From SURF-21 sp964529285 (lineage in GTDB: Bacteria; Actinomycetota; Geothermincolia; Geothermincolales; RBG-13-55-18): a stretch of DNA of 64,000 bases. Below the pieces are notes generated by a model, which saw only the letters and a list, made by a program, of their open reading frames with translations, was not told the DNA's origin and did not search any database. Below are positions 41,385-49,787 of this stretch, piece after piece (the first letter of the stretch is position 1; the number at the start of each line of letters is the position of its first letter). Location: NCBI GenBank assembly GCA_964529285.1, contig CAZGWK010000011.1, positions 1 to 64,000 on the forward strand. The letters are read 5' to 3'. The position numbers and the translations under genes were made by a program.

Positions 41385-44378
41385 ATGCTTGTACGTAAAC
41401 CGGTACAGATCATAGTCAACCTGGTGGTCATCGGGCTCCTGGTAGCCCTGATCGCCGGCGGCGCGGTCATGCTCCTTCCGGTCAAGGGCACCGTCGGCAC
41501 CGTCCTGGGCAAGATGTCCTCCCAGCGCCGTACCCTGGCTGGCATCATAGAAGGCCTGGACCCCGTGCAGGTGGCCAGGGCACTCAATGAGAACCCCGAG
41601 TTCCTCGCGGCCCTCCTCGAAGAGCTGGAGCATCCGGAAAACCAGGAGGCTACGGCGCAGGCGATAAACGACAACCCCGACTTCCTGATCGTGCTGGTGG
41701 CCAACCTCAACCCCCAGCCTGTCGCCGAAGCCATCAACGAGAACGGGGAGCTCATCGCCGAAATGCTGCCGCTCCTGGACACCGAGGTGCTTGCGGAAAC
41801 GGTGAATGCCAGCTCGGACTTCACCGCTGCTCTCCTGCCGGAACTTGACCCCGAGGTGATCGCGGGCATCGTCAACGTGAACGGGCCTTTCCTCGCCGAG
41901 CTGGTCTCCTGGCTGGACCCGGTTGTCCTCGCGGCCGCAATGAACGCCAACCCGGGACTGAGCGCGGAGCTGCTCAAGTTCCTGGATGCTGCCGTGATCG
42001 CAGCAGCGGTGAACGCCAACGGCGGGTGGCTTTCTACTTTGCTGGCGCTCCTCGATCCCGCGCCTACGGCCCAGGCCTTGAACGCGAACCCCGCGTTCAT
42101 CTCGGGACTGCTGCGGGGCTTAAACGCAAGAGTACTGGCCTCCGCCCTCAACGCCAACGGGGCGTTTCTGGCCGGTATGACCCGCTATATGAACCCTGAC
42201 ATCATCGTCAGGGCCTTGAACGAAAACAAGTCTTTCATCATCGGCGTGGTGGACCGCATGGATCCGCGGGCTTCGGCGGAGATAGCATCCGACCAGGTGG
42301 TGCTCACCCGCATCCTGGGACTCCTCAACCCGGCACCCATCGCGGGAGCGCTCAACGGCAACGCCGCGTTCGTCAAGACGGTCATGAACGGTCTCGACCC
42401 CCAGGGGCTGGCCGCTTCCCTGAACGGCACCGGCGACGCCGTGGCGGGCATAGTATCCTACCTCAGGGACGATTACATCCAGTACCTGGCCGGCAACGAG
42501 GATTTCCTCAACGATGTCCTGGGACTGATCGACCAGTCGGTGCTGGCAGGGGCCCTGAACGCGAATTCCGCCTTTATCACTTCTCTTATCCAGAACCTGC
42601 CACCCTCCCTGGGGAGGGCGGCTGCGGAGGGGCTCAACCTCTCGCCGGCCTTCATCGACCGCATGATCGCCAGCTCCAACCCGGCGTTCCTCGCGGGCAT
42701 ACTCGAGAGTGCCGGGCCTTTCGTATCCGCGCTCGTAGCAAACCTCGACCCGGTGGTGGCCCGGGCGGCCGCCTCGGGAGTGAACGGCAATCCGGCCCTG
42801 ATAAACGCCGCCCTGGACAACCTGAACGTGGACACCCTCGTCTATATACTGGAGCAGACGACGGGCTTCTCGGAGGAGCTGTCGGCACACCTCTCTCCCC
42901 TGGCGGCTGCGGGCGTTGCCATAGGGCTCAACAACAACGGGGACTTTCTCTCTACCCTGATAGGCAACCTCAGCGCGCACGGGTTGGCCTTGCTGCTCTC
43001 GGCGCATCCCGAGACCACGCGCCAGCTCTCGGCCCATCTCAACGCACACTTCGCGCAAGCGGTGGCGGTGGGCCTCAACGCGGGGGGTAACTTCCTCACC
43101 CAGCTCATATCGTACCTGGACCCCGCGGTTATCGCCGACGCACTGGATGAGAACCCGGCACTTACGCGCGACCTCATCGCCGGTCTCGACGGAGACCTGG
43201 GCGAGGCGGCTGCCGGAGCGATAAACAACAAGCCCGATTTCCTGGTGGAACTACTGGCCAATCTGGATTCCACGACTGGCGAGGCCATGGCCCTGGGTAC
43301 CAACATGAACACGTCGGGTTTCCTGGAGAACATGCTCCGTTACCTGAACAATAACACGGCACGGGTGGTAGGGGAGGCGTTGGGCTACGCGAACCCGAAC
43401 TTCCTGCCGGAGCTGGTGGGCAACCTCTCCGCCGACACCGCCGTGCGCATGGCCGAGGCCCAGAACGACAACCCCGACCTCATGCGCGTGCTCATGGAGA
43501 ACATGTCGCCGGCCACGGCCGGCGCAATGGCCGAGGGCCTCAACGCCAGCGCTGCGCAGAACCCCGGATTCCTGACCAACCTGCTCATCAACCTGGACGG
43601 CGAGACGGGCGCGGCCGTGGCCAGGGGCCTCAACGCCCTGGCGGTCGGCGAGGGCTCCTCCGACTTCTTCCAGGTGCTGGACATCACGCTCAAGGGCACC
43701 CAGCAGCACACCCTGGCTGCGATCACCGGGGCCCTGGATACGCAAGCGGGTAGGGATTTCCTGGACGCGCTGCTCGCCAACCTCGATACGGCGGCACTGG
43801 CCGGCGGGATCAATGCCGGCCTGGACGCAGCTCCTTCCTTTTTCCTGCGCAACAACCTGGCCGCCACCGACGCGGACATGATGGCACGCATCACGGGCGG
43901 CCCCGGCATGGACCTTGCGGCAGAGCTCCTCGGGGTCAACCCCAACCCGTCGCCGCTCGACGCATCCCTGGTGGCGCAGGCCCTGAACGGGGGGCTGCAG
44001 CCGATGCTGGAAGGGCTGCTGGCGGACTTGAGCGGGGAGGGGACGGCCGCCGAGATGGCGGGCATAGCAGACCTTTCCGCTACCCCGGTATACGATCCAG
44101 TACTCGGTATCGAAACGCGCGCCCCGGTGGCCCTGGAGCCGGCCTTCAACGTCCTCACCGATATGTTGTCCGATAACGAGGCTGCAGCCCAGGTCATCGC
44201 CGATGCCATCACTAACAGCATAAACGACGACACCGGCAATACCGGATTGCTGCACAGCCTGGGCATCAGGGTTAGATTGAGGCTATACATGGTCCTGTTT
44301 GGTATACCCATCGGGTTGGATGTGGTAGGTAACGGTTACGTGGACGGCGCTTACACCGGGGCCCTGCGGGGGCCTTAG
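41385..44378 (+). CDS. Membrane-anchored helical-repeat (alpha-solenoid) protein 2; family not recognised
   Basis: A 997-residue paralogue of the preceding protein, starting 20 bp after it. The membrane anchor is at residues 9-31 ('IIVNLVVIGLLVALIAGGAVM'-like). The same 23-residue units ('NARVLASALNAN', 'DPAVIADALDEN') fill the first half, and 26-residue units ('LDSTTGEAMALGTNMN') appear later. The order of anchor, short units, long units and tail matches protein 1. The C-terminal tail 'RLRLYMVLFGIPIGLDVV' followed by 'GYVDGAY' resembles the tail of protein 3. ATG 41385 follows 'aggaagtcaag'. Units differ in sequence from those of protein 1, so the duplication is old and not a recent assembly product. 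Confidence 0.88.
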   Translation: MLVRKPVQIIVNLVVIGLLVALIAGGAVMLLPVKGTVGTVLGKMSSQRRTLAGIIEGLDPVQVARALNENPEFLAALLEELEHPENQEATAQAINDNPDFLIVLVANLNPQPVAEAINENGELIAEMLPLLDTEVLAETVNASSDFTAALLPELDPEVIAGIVNVNGPFLAELVSWLDPVVLAAAMNANPGLSAELLKFLDAAVIAAAVNANGGWLSTLLALLDPAPTAQALNANPAFISGLLRGLNARVLASALNANGAFLAGMTRYMNPDIIVRALNENKSFIIGVVDRMDPRASAEIASDQVVLTRILGLLNPAPIAGALNGNAAFVKTVMNGLDPQGLAASLNGTGDAVAGIVSYLRDDYIQYLAGNEDFLNDVLGLIDQSVLAGALNANSAFITSLIQNLPPSLGRAAAEGLNLSPAFIDRMIASSNPAFLAGILESAGPFVSALVANLDPVVARAAASGVNGNPALINAALDNLNVDTLVYILEQTTGFSEELSAHLSPLAAAGVAIGLNNNGDFLSTLIGNLSAHGLALLLSAHPETTRQLSAHLNAHFAQAVAVGLNAGGNFLTQLISYLDPAVIADALDENPALTRDLIAGLDGDLGEAAAGAINNKPDFLVELLANLDSTTGEAMALGTNMNTSGFLENMLRYLNNNTARVVGEALGYANPNFLPELVGNLSADTAVRMAEAQNDNPDLMRVLMENMSPATAGAMAEGLNASAAQNPGFLTNLLINLDGETGAAVARGLNALAVGEGSSDFFQVLDITLKGTQQHTLAAITGALDTQAGRDFLDALLANLDTAALAGGINAGLDAAPSFFLRNNLAATDADMMARITGGPGMDLAAELLGVNPNPSPLDASLVAQALNGGLQPMLEGLLADLSGEGTAAEMAGIADLSATPVYDPVLGIETRAPVALEPAFNVLTDMLSDNEAAAQVIADAITNSINDDTGNTGLLHSLGIRVRLRLYMVLFGIPIGLDVVGNGYVDGAYTGALRGP

Positions 44379-44406
44379 GATCGAAATGGGATAAGAGGGT
44401 GCAGAA

Positions 44407-47400
44407 ATGTTTCTGTTGAGAAGACCACTGCAGCTGGTGATAAACATAGCCGTCGTAGCCCTGGTGATCGCCTTCGTGGCTGCGGGAGCGGTGATGCTCC
44501 TGCCGGCGCGCAGCCCGCTGGGGCCGCTGCTGGGCAGCATTGCCTCCGACGTGGATCTGCTTTCCAACATGCTCGAGCACACGGCTCCCGAGGCGGTGGC
44601 TGATGCTCTAAACGAGAACCCGCAGTTCGTCTCCGAGCTCCTGGCTGCCATGGTGCAGGAAGGGACGGTGCCGGTCATCGCCGAGGCCATAAACAACAAC
44701 CCCGACTTCCTGGTTGCGGCCATGCCCTACCTGGATGCCGAGTCCATCGCCTATATCGTCAATAACATCGGGGATTTCGCGGTCGACCTGGTTGGGTACC
44801 TCGATCCGCAGGTCGTCGCCGAGGCGGTCAACGGAAACGGCGAGTTCCTGGCCGAGCTCATCGGCTACCTGGACCCCGTGGCCCTGAACGCGGGCATCAA
44901 CGCCAACGGCCAGTTCCTCTCGGATGTCATGTACTATCTGGAGCCGATGGTGATAGCGGGCGTGCTCAACTCAAACGGACCCTTCCTCACCTCGCTCATG
45001 GGGCTGCTGGACCCGGCGGTCACCGGGCAGATAGTCAACGAAAACGGGGGTTTCCTGGCCTCACTGGTATCCTACCTCGACCCCGTGGTGGTGGCGGAGG
45101 TGGTCAACTCCAACGGCGACATGCTGACGGCTTCGCTCGACTATATCAACCCCGCGGTGATCGCCTCGGTGATCAACCAGAACGGCTCTTTCCTGGCCTC
45201 GGTGATGGGATACCTGAACCCGGCCGTGCTGGCCGGCTCCCTGAACGCGAACATCGCCACCGTGGTGCAGGTTACCCGCTCCATAACCCCCGCCTTCGTG
45301 GCGGACATCCTCAATAACACGACCATGCTCTCGGCCTCGGCGCCCTTCATGCAGCCCGCACCGGTAGCCGCGGCGCTCATGGGGGCTACCGATTTTATCA
45401 ACGACCTTATCTCTTTCCTCGACCCGGACGTGGTGGTCGACCTCATCAACTCCTCCGTCGACCTGGTGGAGAAGACGACCGACTACGTGGACCCGGCCTT
45501 CGCGGCCGACCTCATCAGCAACCAGGCCATGCTCTCCCGCGTACTGGGGCTGCTGGACGTACAGGTACTGGCCAACGTGGTAAACGCCAATCCATCCATG
45601 ACGGAGGACCTCCTGCCGCTGCTCGCTCCCGCGGTGGGAGCCGGCGCGGGCGCGGGGATAGGAGCAAACCCCGCCCTTATCGTGGAGGCCCTCAACGCTC
45701 TCAACCCGGCCATACTCACCAACGCCCTGAACGCCCATCCGGAGATAACCGAGGAGCTGTCGCGCATCATGCCGCCCTCCCTGGCGCCGTATATAGGCAG
45801 GGGTGTAAATGATAACCCCGCATTCCTGGGCGAGCTTCTGAAAAGCCTCAACCCAGCCCCCATCGCGGCGGCGCTTGGTTCCCACACAGATTTCATCTAC
45901 GACCTGGTAAGCCAGCTGCCTCCGGGCGTGGTGGCTCCCATGATCGAGGGCTCAAACCGCAATCCCGCTTTCCTGTCCTCGCTCCTATCCCATCTGGAGT
46001 CGGGCCCCATCGCGGGAGCGCTCAATGACAATCCAGCTTTCCTCCAGACCCTGCTCACGGACCTTACCGGAAGCCTGGGGACGGCCGCGGCCCAGGGCCT
46101 GAACGCGGATTTCCTGGGAGCCCTCATCGGCGCACTGGATCCCGCGGTAATAGCGGGCGCGGTAAACGCCAACCCGGCCTTCCTGGAGGGCTTCCTGGCC
46201 AATGCCAGCTCGCTCACGGCCGAATACCTGGCCCGGGGCATCAACGCCAACGCGGCCTCCCATCCCTTCGGTCAGGACCTGCTCTCGGTGCTCATAACCA
46301 ATATCAGCCCGCAGGCGGCCGGGGCCCTCGCGGCCGGCATCAACCAGAACGTGGCGGCCGACCCCACCGATAACCTGCTCACGGGGCTTCTCGCCAACAC
46401 CAACGGCAACGCGGGGGTGGCCATAGCCACCGGGCTCAATAACAAACCTGAATTCGTGCGCGAGCTGGTGGCGAGCATCACGCCGCAGACGGCCATCGCG
46501 GCCGCCAACGGCGTCAATCTCTCCTGCCAGAGGGCCCAGACCGGAACGGCTGAGCACCCGGCCGAGTATTACCAGTTCCTGCGCAAGCTCCTGGCCAACC
46601 TGGGACCCGCGGTGGCCCAGGCATCGTCCGAGGGCCTGGTCGACAACCCCGACCTGCAGCCGCTGGTAAGCGCGCTCATCAACAACCTCAATGCCGGAGC
46701 GGTGGCGCCGGTGATCGCCGCCGGCCTGAACGGAAACCCTGCGGTGGGCAACATGATACCGGGACTGCTGGGGAACCTCGACACCACCACCGCCCATACC
46801 ATCGCCCTGGCCCTCAACGCGAATCCCGATATGACCAGCCTGCTGCTGCAGGAGCTCGAGCCGAGCTTCGTGACGGGCGTTCTCGAGCGCAACCAGGATT
46901 TCCTGGTGGGTCTCATCTCCAACCTGGACGGCTCGGTCATCGCAAATGCCATCAACGAGGAATATAATATGCACCCCGCACAGTCCCTTATGATGAGGCT
47001 GCTCGGCTCACCCGACTTCGACGGGGCCGACCTGGCGGAGCTGCTCAACACGGCGGGATACGACTTCCTGGTGGACCTCATCTCCAACCTGGACGGCGAG
47101 GTCATCGCTGAGGCGATCAATGCCACCGGCGAGGAGTTCCTCACCAAGCTGGTGGCTTTCCTCGACCCGTATGTGGTCGCGGCGATAGTAAACGCCGACC
47201 GGATGCCGGATTATAATGTCGGCATTCCGGGAGGAGCCGTCAGGGACCTCAACATACATCTCTACGTGTATGCGGCCCTGGGCCTGCCCATACCCCTGGG
47301 GCAGTCGGAGTTCAAGACCTTCTACGCGGACGTATACGACCCGGGCGCCGTGGATGTAAACGACAGGTTCCCGGAGATGCCGCCCTATCCCGGACCGGCC

Positions 47401-47412
47401 CCACCCTGGTGA
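44407..47412 (+). CDS. Membrane-anchored helical-repeat (alpha-solenoid) protein 3; family not recognised
   Basis: A 1001-residue third paralogue, 28 bp after protein 2. The anchor covers residues 9-32 ('VINIAVVALVIAFVAAGAVML'-like). Units of 23 residues such as helix A 'GPFLTSLMGLL' and helix B 'DPAVTGQIVNEN' dominate to about residue 530, then mixed and 26-residue units ('ITPQTAIAAANGVN'). The tail has 'NIHLYVYAALGLPIPLG' and 'TFYADVYD', paralleling protein 2, and ends in a Pro-rich 'MPPYPGPAPPW'. The last codons and the stop form part of a 12-bp hairpin (47399-47428) that probably ends the three-gene transcript. Confidence 0.88.
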   Translation: MFLLRRPLQLVINIAVVALVIAFVAAGAVMLLPARSPLGPLLGSIASDVDLLSNMLEHTAPEAVADALNENPQFVSELLAAMVQEGTVPVIAEAINNNPDFLVAAMPYLDAESIAYIVNNIGDFAVDLVGYLDPQVVAEAVNGNGEFLAELIGYLDPVALNAGINANGQFLSDVMYYLEPMVIAGVLNSNGPFLTSLMGLLDPAVTGQIVNENGGFLASLVSYLDPVVVAEVVNSNGDMLTASLDYINPAVIASVINQNGSFLASVMGYLNPAVLAGSLNANIATVVQVTRSITPAFVADILNNTTMLSASAPFMQPAPVAAALMGATDFINDLISFLDPDVVVDLINSSVDLVEKTTDYVDPAFAADLISNQAMLSRVLGLLDVQVLANVVNANPSMTEDLLPLLAPAVGAGAGAGIGANPALIVEALNALNPAILTNALNAHPEITEELSRIMPPSLAPYIGRGVNDNPAFLGELLKSLNPAPIAAALGSHTDFIYDLVSQLPPGVVAPMIEGSNRNPAFLSSLLSHLESGPIAGALNDNPAFLQTLLTDLTGSLGTAAAQGLNADFLGALIGALDPAVIAGAVNANPAFLEGFLANASSLTAEYLARGINANAASHPFGQDLLSVLITNISPQAAGALAAGINQNVAADPTDNLLTGLLANTNGNAGVAIATGLNNKPEFVRELVASITPQTAIAAANGVNLSCQRAQTGTAEHPAEYYQFLRKLLANLGPAVAQASSEGLVDNPDLQPLVSALINNLNAGAVAPVIAAGLNGNPAVGNMIPGLLGNLDTTTAHTIALALNANPDMTSLLLQELEPSFVTGVLERNQDFLVGLISNLDGSVIANAINEEYNMHPAQSLMMRLLGSPDFDGADLAELLNTAGYDFLVDLISNLDGEVIAEAINATGEEFLTKLVAFLDPYVVAAIVNADRMPDYNVGIPGGAVRDLNIHLYVYAALGLPIPLGQSEFKTFYADVYDPGAVDVNDRFPEMPPYPGPAPPW

Positions 47413-47428
47413 GATAACCAGGGTGGGG
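47399..47428 (+). terminator. Perfect 12-bp hairpin at the end of the solenoid array
   Basis: 'ccccaccctggt' (47399-47410), loop 'gagata' and 'accagggtgggg' (47417-47428). The stop codon of solenoid gene 3 lies where arm meets loop. No T-tract follows, so it may act by blocking exonucleases or with a termination factor rather than as a classic intrinsic terminator. Confidence 0.6.
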
Positions 47429-47564
47429 ATTACAGCCGCTTGACACGATCTGCGGTATATACGTCATATATTCGGGATACGTTCGTGCAGAATCTCGCGC
47501 TCATAGCCCCATCGATTGCTACGTTATCGGGTGGAACCGATTCTTCGCATGACGGAACCAGCCA

Positions 47565-47593
47565 TTGACAGCAGGATGAGGGGTGCTTATAAT
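47565..47593 (+). promoter_or_regulatory. Consensus sigma70-type promoter of the ABC exporter
   Basis: 'ttgaca' (47565-47570), 17-bp spacer and 'tataat' (47588-47593): both hexamers match the consensus completely. The start point would be near 47600, 28 nt before the ATG. The 13-bp palindrome downstream suggests the promoter is strong but repressed. Confidence 0.85.
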
Positions 47594-47605
47594 CCAAAAC
47601 GATTG

Positions 47606-47618
47606 TTAGCAATGCTAA
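47606..47618. promoter_or_regulatory. Palindromic operator candidate TTAGCAATGCTAA
   Basis: A perfect 13-bp palindrome (6-bp half sites, central A) lies just after the predicted transcription start and 9 bp before the ABC transporter ATG. Its position would let a bound repressor block initiation. No TetR, MarR or PadR gene is adjacent; the regulator is unknown. Confidence 0.6.
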
Positions 47619-47627
47619 AGGTTTGAG

Positions 47628-48614
47628 ATGGAAGCGATAATCGAAGTAAAAAATCTGCTGAAAAACTACGGAGAGCTGACCGCGGTCAAGGGCATCTCCT
47701 TCGCCGTCGAGAGGGGCGAGATCTTCGGTTTCCTCGGGCCCAACGGCGCCGGGAAGACAACCACCATCAATATCCTGTGCACCCTTCTGAGTCCCACCTC
47801 GGGCAGCGCTGTCCTGGACGGATATGACGTGGTAAAAGACCGCGAGTCGGTGCGGGAGTCCATCGGGCTCGTCTTTCAGGACCCCTCCCTGGATGACCGC
47901 CTCACCGCCCGTGAAAACCTCGAGTTCCACGCATACGCATACCGCGTTCCCAAGGAGGAGCGCGGCGATCGTATCCGCGAGGTGCTGGAGATGGTGGAAC
48001 TCATTGACAGGGAGAAAAACCGCGTAGAGACGTTCTCGGGCGGTATGAAGCGGCGGTTGGAGATCGCCCGCGGGCTCCTGCATTACCCCAAGGTGCTTTT
48101 CCTTGACGAGCCGACTATCGGGCTGGACCCCCAGACCCGCAACTCGATCTGGGAATACATACACGAGCTCAAGAAAAAGCACGACATTACCATCTTCCTC
48201 ACCACCCATTACATGGACGAGGCGGAGAACTGCGGCCGCATAGCCATCATCGATTACGGGCAGATAATAGCCCTGGACAACCCCGAGGGCCTCAAGAGCG
48301 AGGTGGGAGGCGACGTGGTCAAGATCACCACCGAGGACGATGAGGAAGCCGAAAGGGTCCTGGTAGATGATTTCAAGGTGGAGATGATACAGGACCGGGA
48401 ATGCTTATGCTTCGAGGTGGAGAGCGGTGAGAGCTTTATACCCCGTTTTATCAGGGATTTTCCAGTCTCCATCAATTCCATCAGCCTGCACCGCCCCACC
48501 TTGGATGACGTGTTCCTCAAACTTACAGGGCACGAGATAAGGCCGGAGGGAGCTGACGAGTTGGCGGCGGTGCGCGCTTTCGCCAGGGCTTACAGGAACC
48601 CCAGAAGAAGATAG
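47628..48614 (+). CDS. ABC transporter ATP-binding protein (DrrA/multidrug type)
   Basis: A 328-residue protein. It has Walker A 'GPNGAGKTT', Q-loop 'GLVFQDPSLD', signature 'FSGGMKRRLEIARGLL', Walker B 'VLFLDEPTIGLDPQTR' and H-loop 'FLTTHYMDEA'. The C-terminal ~100 residues are the extension typical of DrrA-type exporters. It energises the ABC-2 permease encoded 11 bp downstream. The substrate cannot be read from the sequence; location next to the solenoid array hints at, but does not show, a link. Confidence 0.93.
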   Translation: MEAIIEVKNLLKNYGELTAVKGISFAVERGEIFGFLGPNGAGKTTTINILCTLLSPTSGSAVLDGYDVVKDRESVRESIGLVFQDPSLDDRLTARENLEFHAYAYRVPKEERGDRIREVLEMVELIDREKNRVETFSGGMKRRLEIARGLLHYPKVLFLDEPTIGLDPQTRNSIWEYIHELKKKHDITIFLTTHYMDEAENCGRIAIIDYGQIIALDNPEGLKSEVGGDVVKITTEDDEEAERVLVDDFKVEMIQDRECLCFEVESGESFIPRFIRDFPVSINSISLHRPTLDDVFLKLTGHEIRPEGADELAAVRAFARAYRNPRRR

Positions 48615-48625
48615 AGAGATAGAGG

Positions 48626-49561
48626 ATGCAAGAGGCAGGCAGGTCCGTAGCGGCCGACGAGTTCCGCAGGAGACTCGCCAAGCTGGGCATAGGTATCTAT
48701 ATAACCTGGTTGCGCGATATTAAGAGGTTCTACCGCGACCGCATCCGCCTCGTGGGCGCCTTCGCACAACCCCTTATCTACCTCGCCCTGCTGGGAACGG
48801 GATTACAGGCGGCTTTTACGTCTTTCGGCAGCGGGGACACCAAGTATGTTACCTTCATGTATCCCGGTATCGTGTGCATGACGGTCCTCTTCACGGCCAT
48901 GTTCTCGGCCATCTCCATTATCTGGGACCGGGAGTTCGGTTTCCTGAAGGAGATGCTGGTGGCGCCCATCCCGCGTTCATCCCTGGCCATCGGCAAGGTC
49001 TTCGGCGGGGGCACTACGGCGCTGATGCAGGGCTTCATCCTGCTCCTGTTCATGCCCCTGGTCGGCATACCATACAACCTGGAGAAAATAGGCATGATGA
49101 TAGTGGTGATGTTTCTGCTGGCGGTAAGCCTTACCTCCTTCGGGGTGGCTTTCGCCGCCCGTATGAGATCCATGGAAGCTTTCCCCATCATCATGAACTT
49201 CATACTCCTGCCGATGTTCTTTCTCTCGGGAGCACTCTTCCCGCTGCAGGATCTGCCGGGATGGATGCAGTTCCTCACCAAGATCAACCCCATGACCTAC
49301 GCGGTTGATGCCATGCGGGGGGTGGCGCTAAAAGGTATCTCCATCACCTCGTCGGCGGCGGTCAGCCTTCCCGAAGTACCGGCCAGCCTGGCGGCAAACC
49401 CCGAATTCGTGTCCTGGATATCCCAGGCCAGGGCCGTGCTGCCGCAGATGCCTCAACTGCAGATACAGTTCTATCCGCTCTGGCTCGACATCCTGATAAT
49501 CATAGCCTTCGGGGCATTCCTTACCACCATGGCGGTCTGGCAGTTCAACCGGCAGGACTGA
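48626..49561 (+). CDS. ABC-2 type transporter permease (DrrB type)
   Basis: A 311-residue protein with a cytoplasmic N-terminus and six membrane helices. Recognisable ABC-2 segments are 'LRDIKRFYRDRIRLVGAFAQPL' in part, 'WDREFGFLKEMLVAPIPRSSL', 'NFILLPMFFLSGALFPLQDLP' and 'INPMTYAVDAMRG'. It follows the ATPase gene by 11 bp and forms the exporter with it. An extracytoplasmic loop of about 70 residues lies before the last helix ('LTTMAVWQF'). Confidence 0.92.
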   Translation: MQEAGRSVAADEFRRRLAKLGIGIYITWLRDIKRFYRDRIRLVGAFAQPLIYLALLGTGLQAAFTSFGSGDTKYVTFMYPGIVCMTVLFTAMFSAISIIWDREFGFLKEMLVAPIPRSSLAIGKVFGGGTTALMQGFILLLFMPLVGIPYNLEKIGMMIVVMFLLAVSLTSFGVAFAARMRSMEAFPIIMNFILLPMFFLSGALFPLQDLPGWMQFLTKINPMTYAVDAMRGVALKGISITSSAAVSLPEVPASLAANPEFVSWISQARAVLPQMPQLQIQFYPLWLDILIIIAFGAFLTTMAVWQFNRQD

Positions 49562-49601
49562 GTCGGACCATCGCCACACTCTGCTTGCGAACGTACGCGT
49601 G

Positions 49602-49726
49602 CCAGGCCTGGACAAGTCCGCACAAGTCGGTAATGGGTTAAACGTTCACCCGGACTTATCCAGGCGCTGGGACACCGTCGCGTCACACTCCGTGTGCCGC
49701 TGTCGCTTACGCGATGCAGGCTGTCG
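49602..49726. repeat. Composite intergenic repeat: palindrome plus second copy of the short repeat
   Basis: A palindrome with arms 'ccaggcctggacaagtccg' (49602-49620) and 'cggacttatccaggcgctgg' (49651-49670) is imperfect only at one substitution and one inserted base. It is followed at once by the repeat also seen at 33364-33412 (here 49673-49682 and 49701-49726), with a small 'cacactccgtgtg' hairpin in between. It occupies the gap between the exporter and the histidine kinase. Confidence 0.6.
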
Positions 49727-49771
49727 AGCATGGTTGTGCTGATGAGCGTGTGTCTTGGGCTGGAAAAAAAA

Positions 49772-49780
49772 TGATATAAT
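49772..49780 (+). promoter_or_regulatory. Extended -10 promoter of the histidine kinase, probably leaderless
   Basis: 'tgatataat' (-10 'tataat' at 49775-49780) ends 7 nt before ATG 49788, the same spacing as at murA. No ribosome binding site precedes the ATG, which supports a leaderless transcript. Confidence 0.65.
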
Positions 49781-49787
49781 TTCCACT

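Noticed and set aside
38383..47412. Repetitive DNA as CRISPR or satellite repeats
   Set aside because: Repeats are at protein level with codon variation, in three continuous open frames with ribosome binding sites; there are no identical DNA repeats with unique spacers.
47440..47472. 'ttgaca' at 47440 as an additional exporter promoter
   Set aside because: The nearest -10-like box is 21 bp away; the consensus promoter at 47565-47593 is far better placed.
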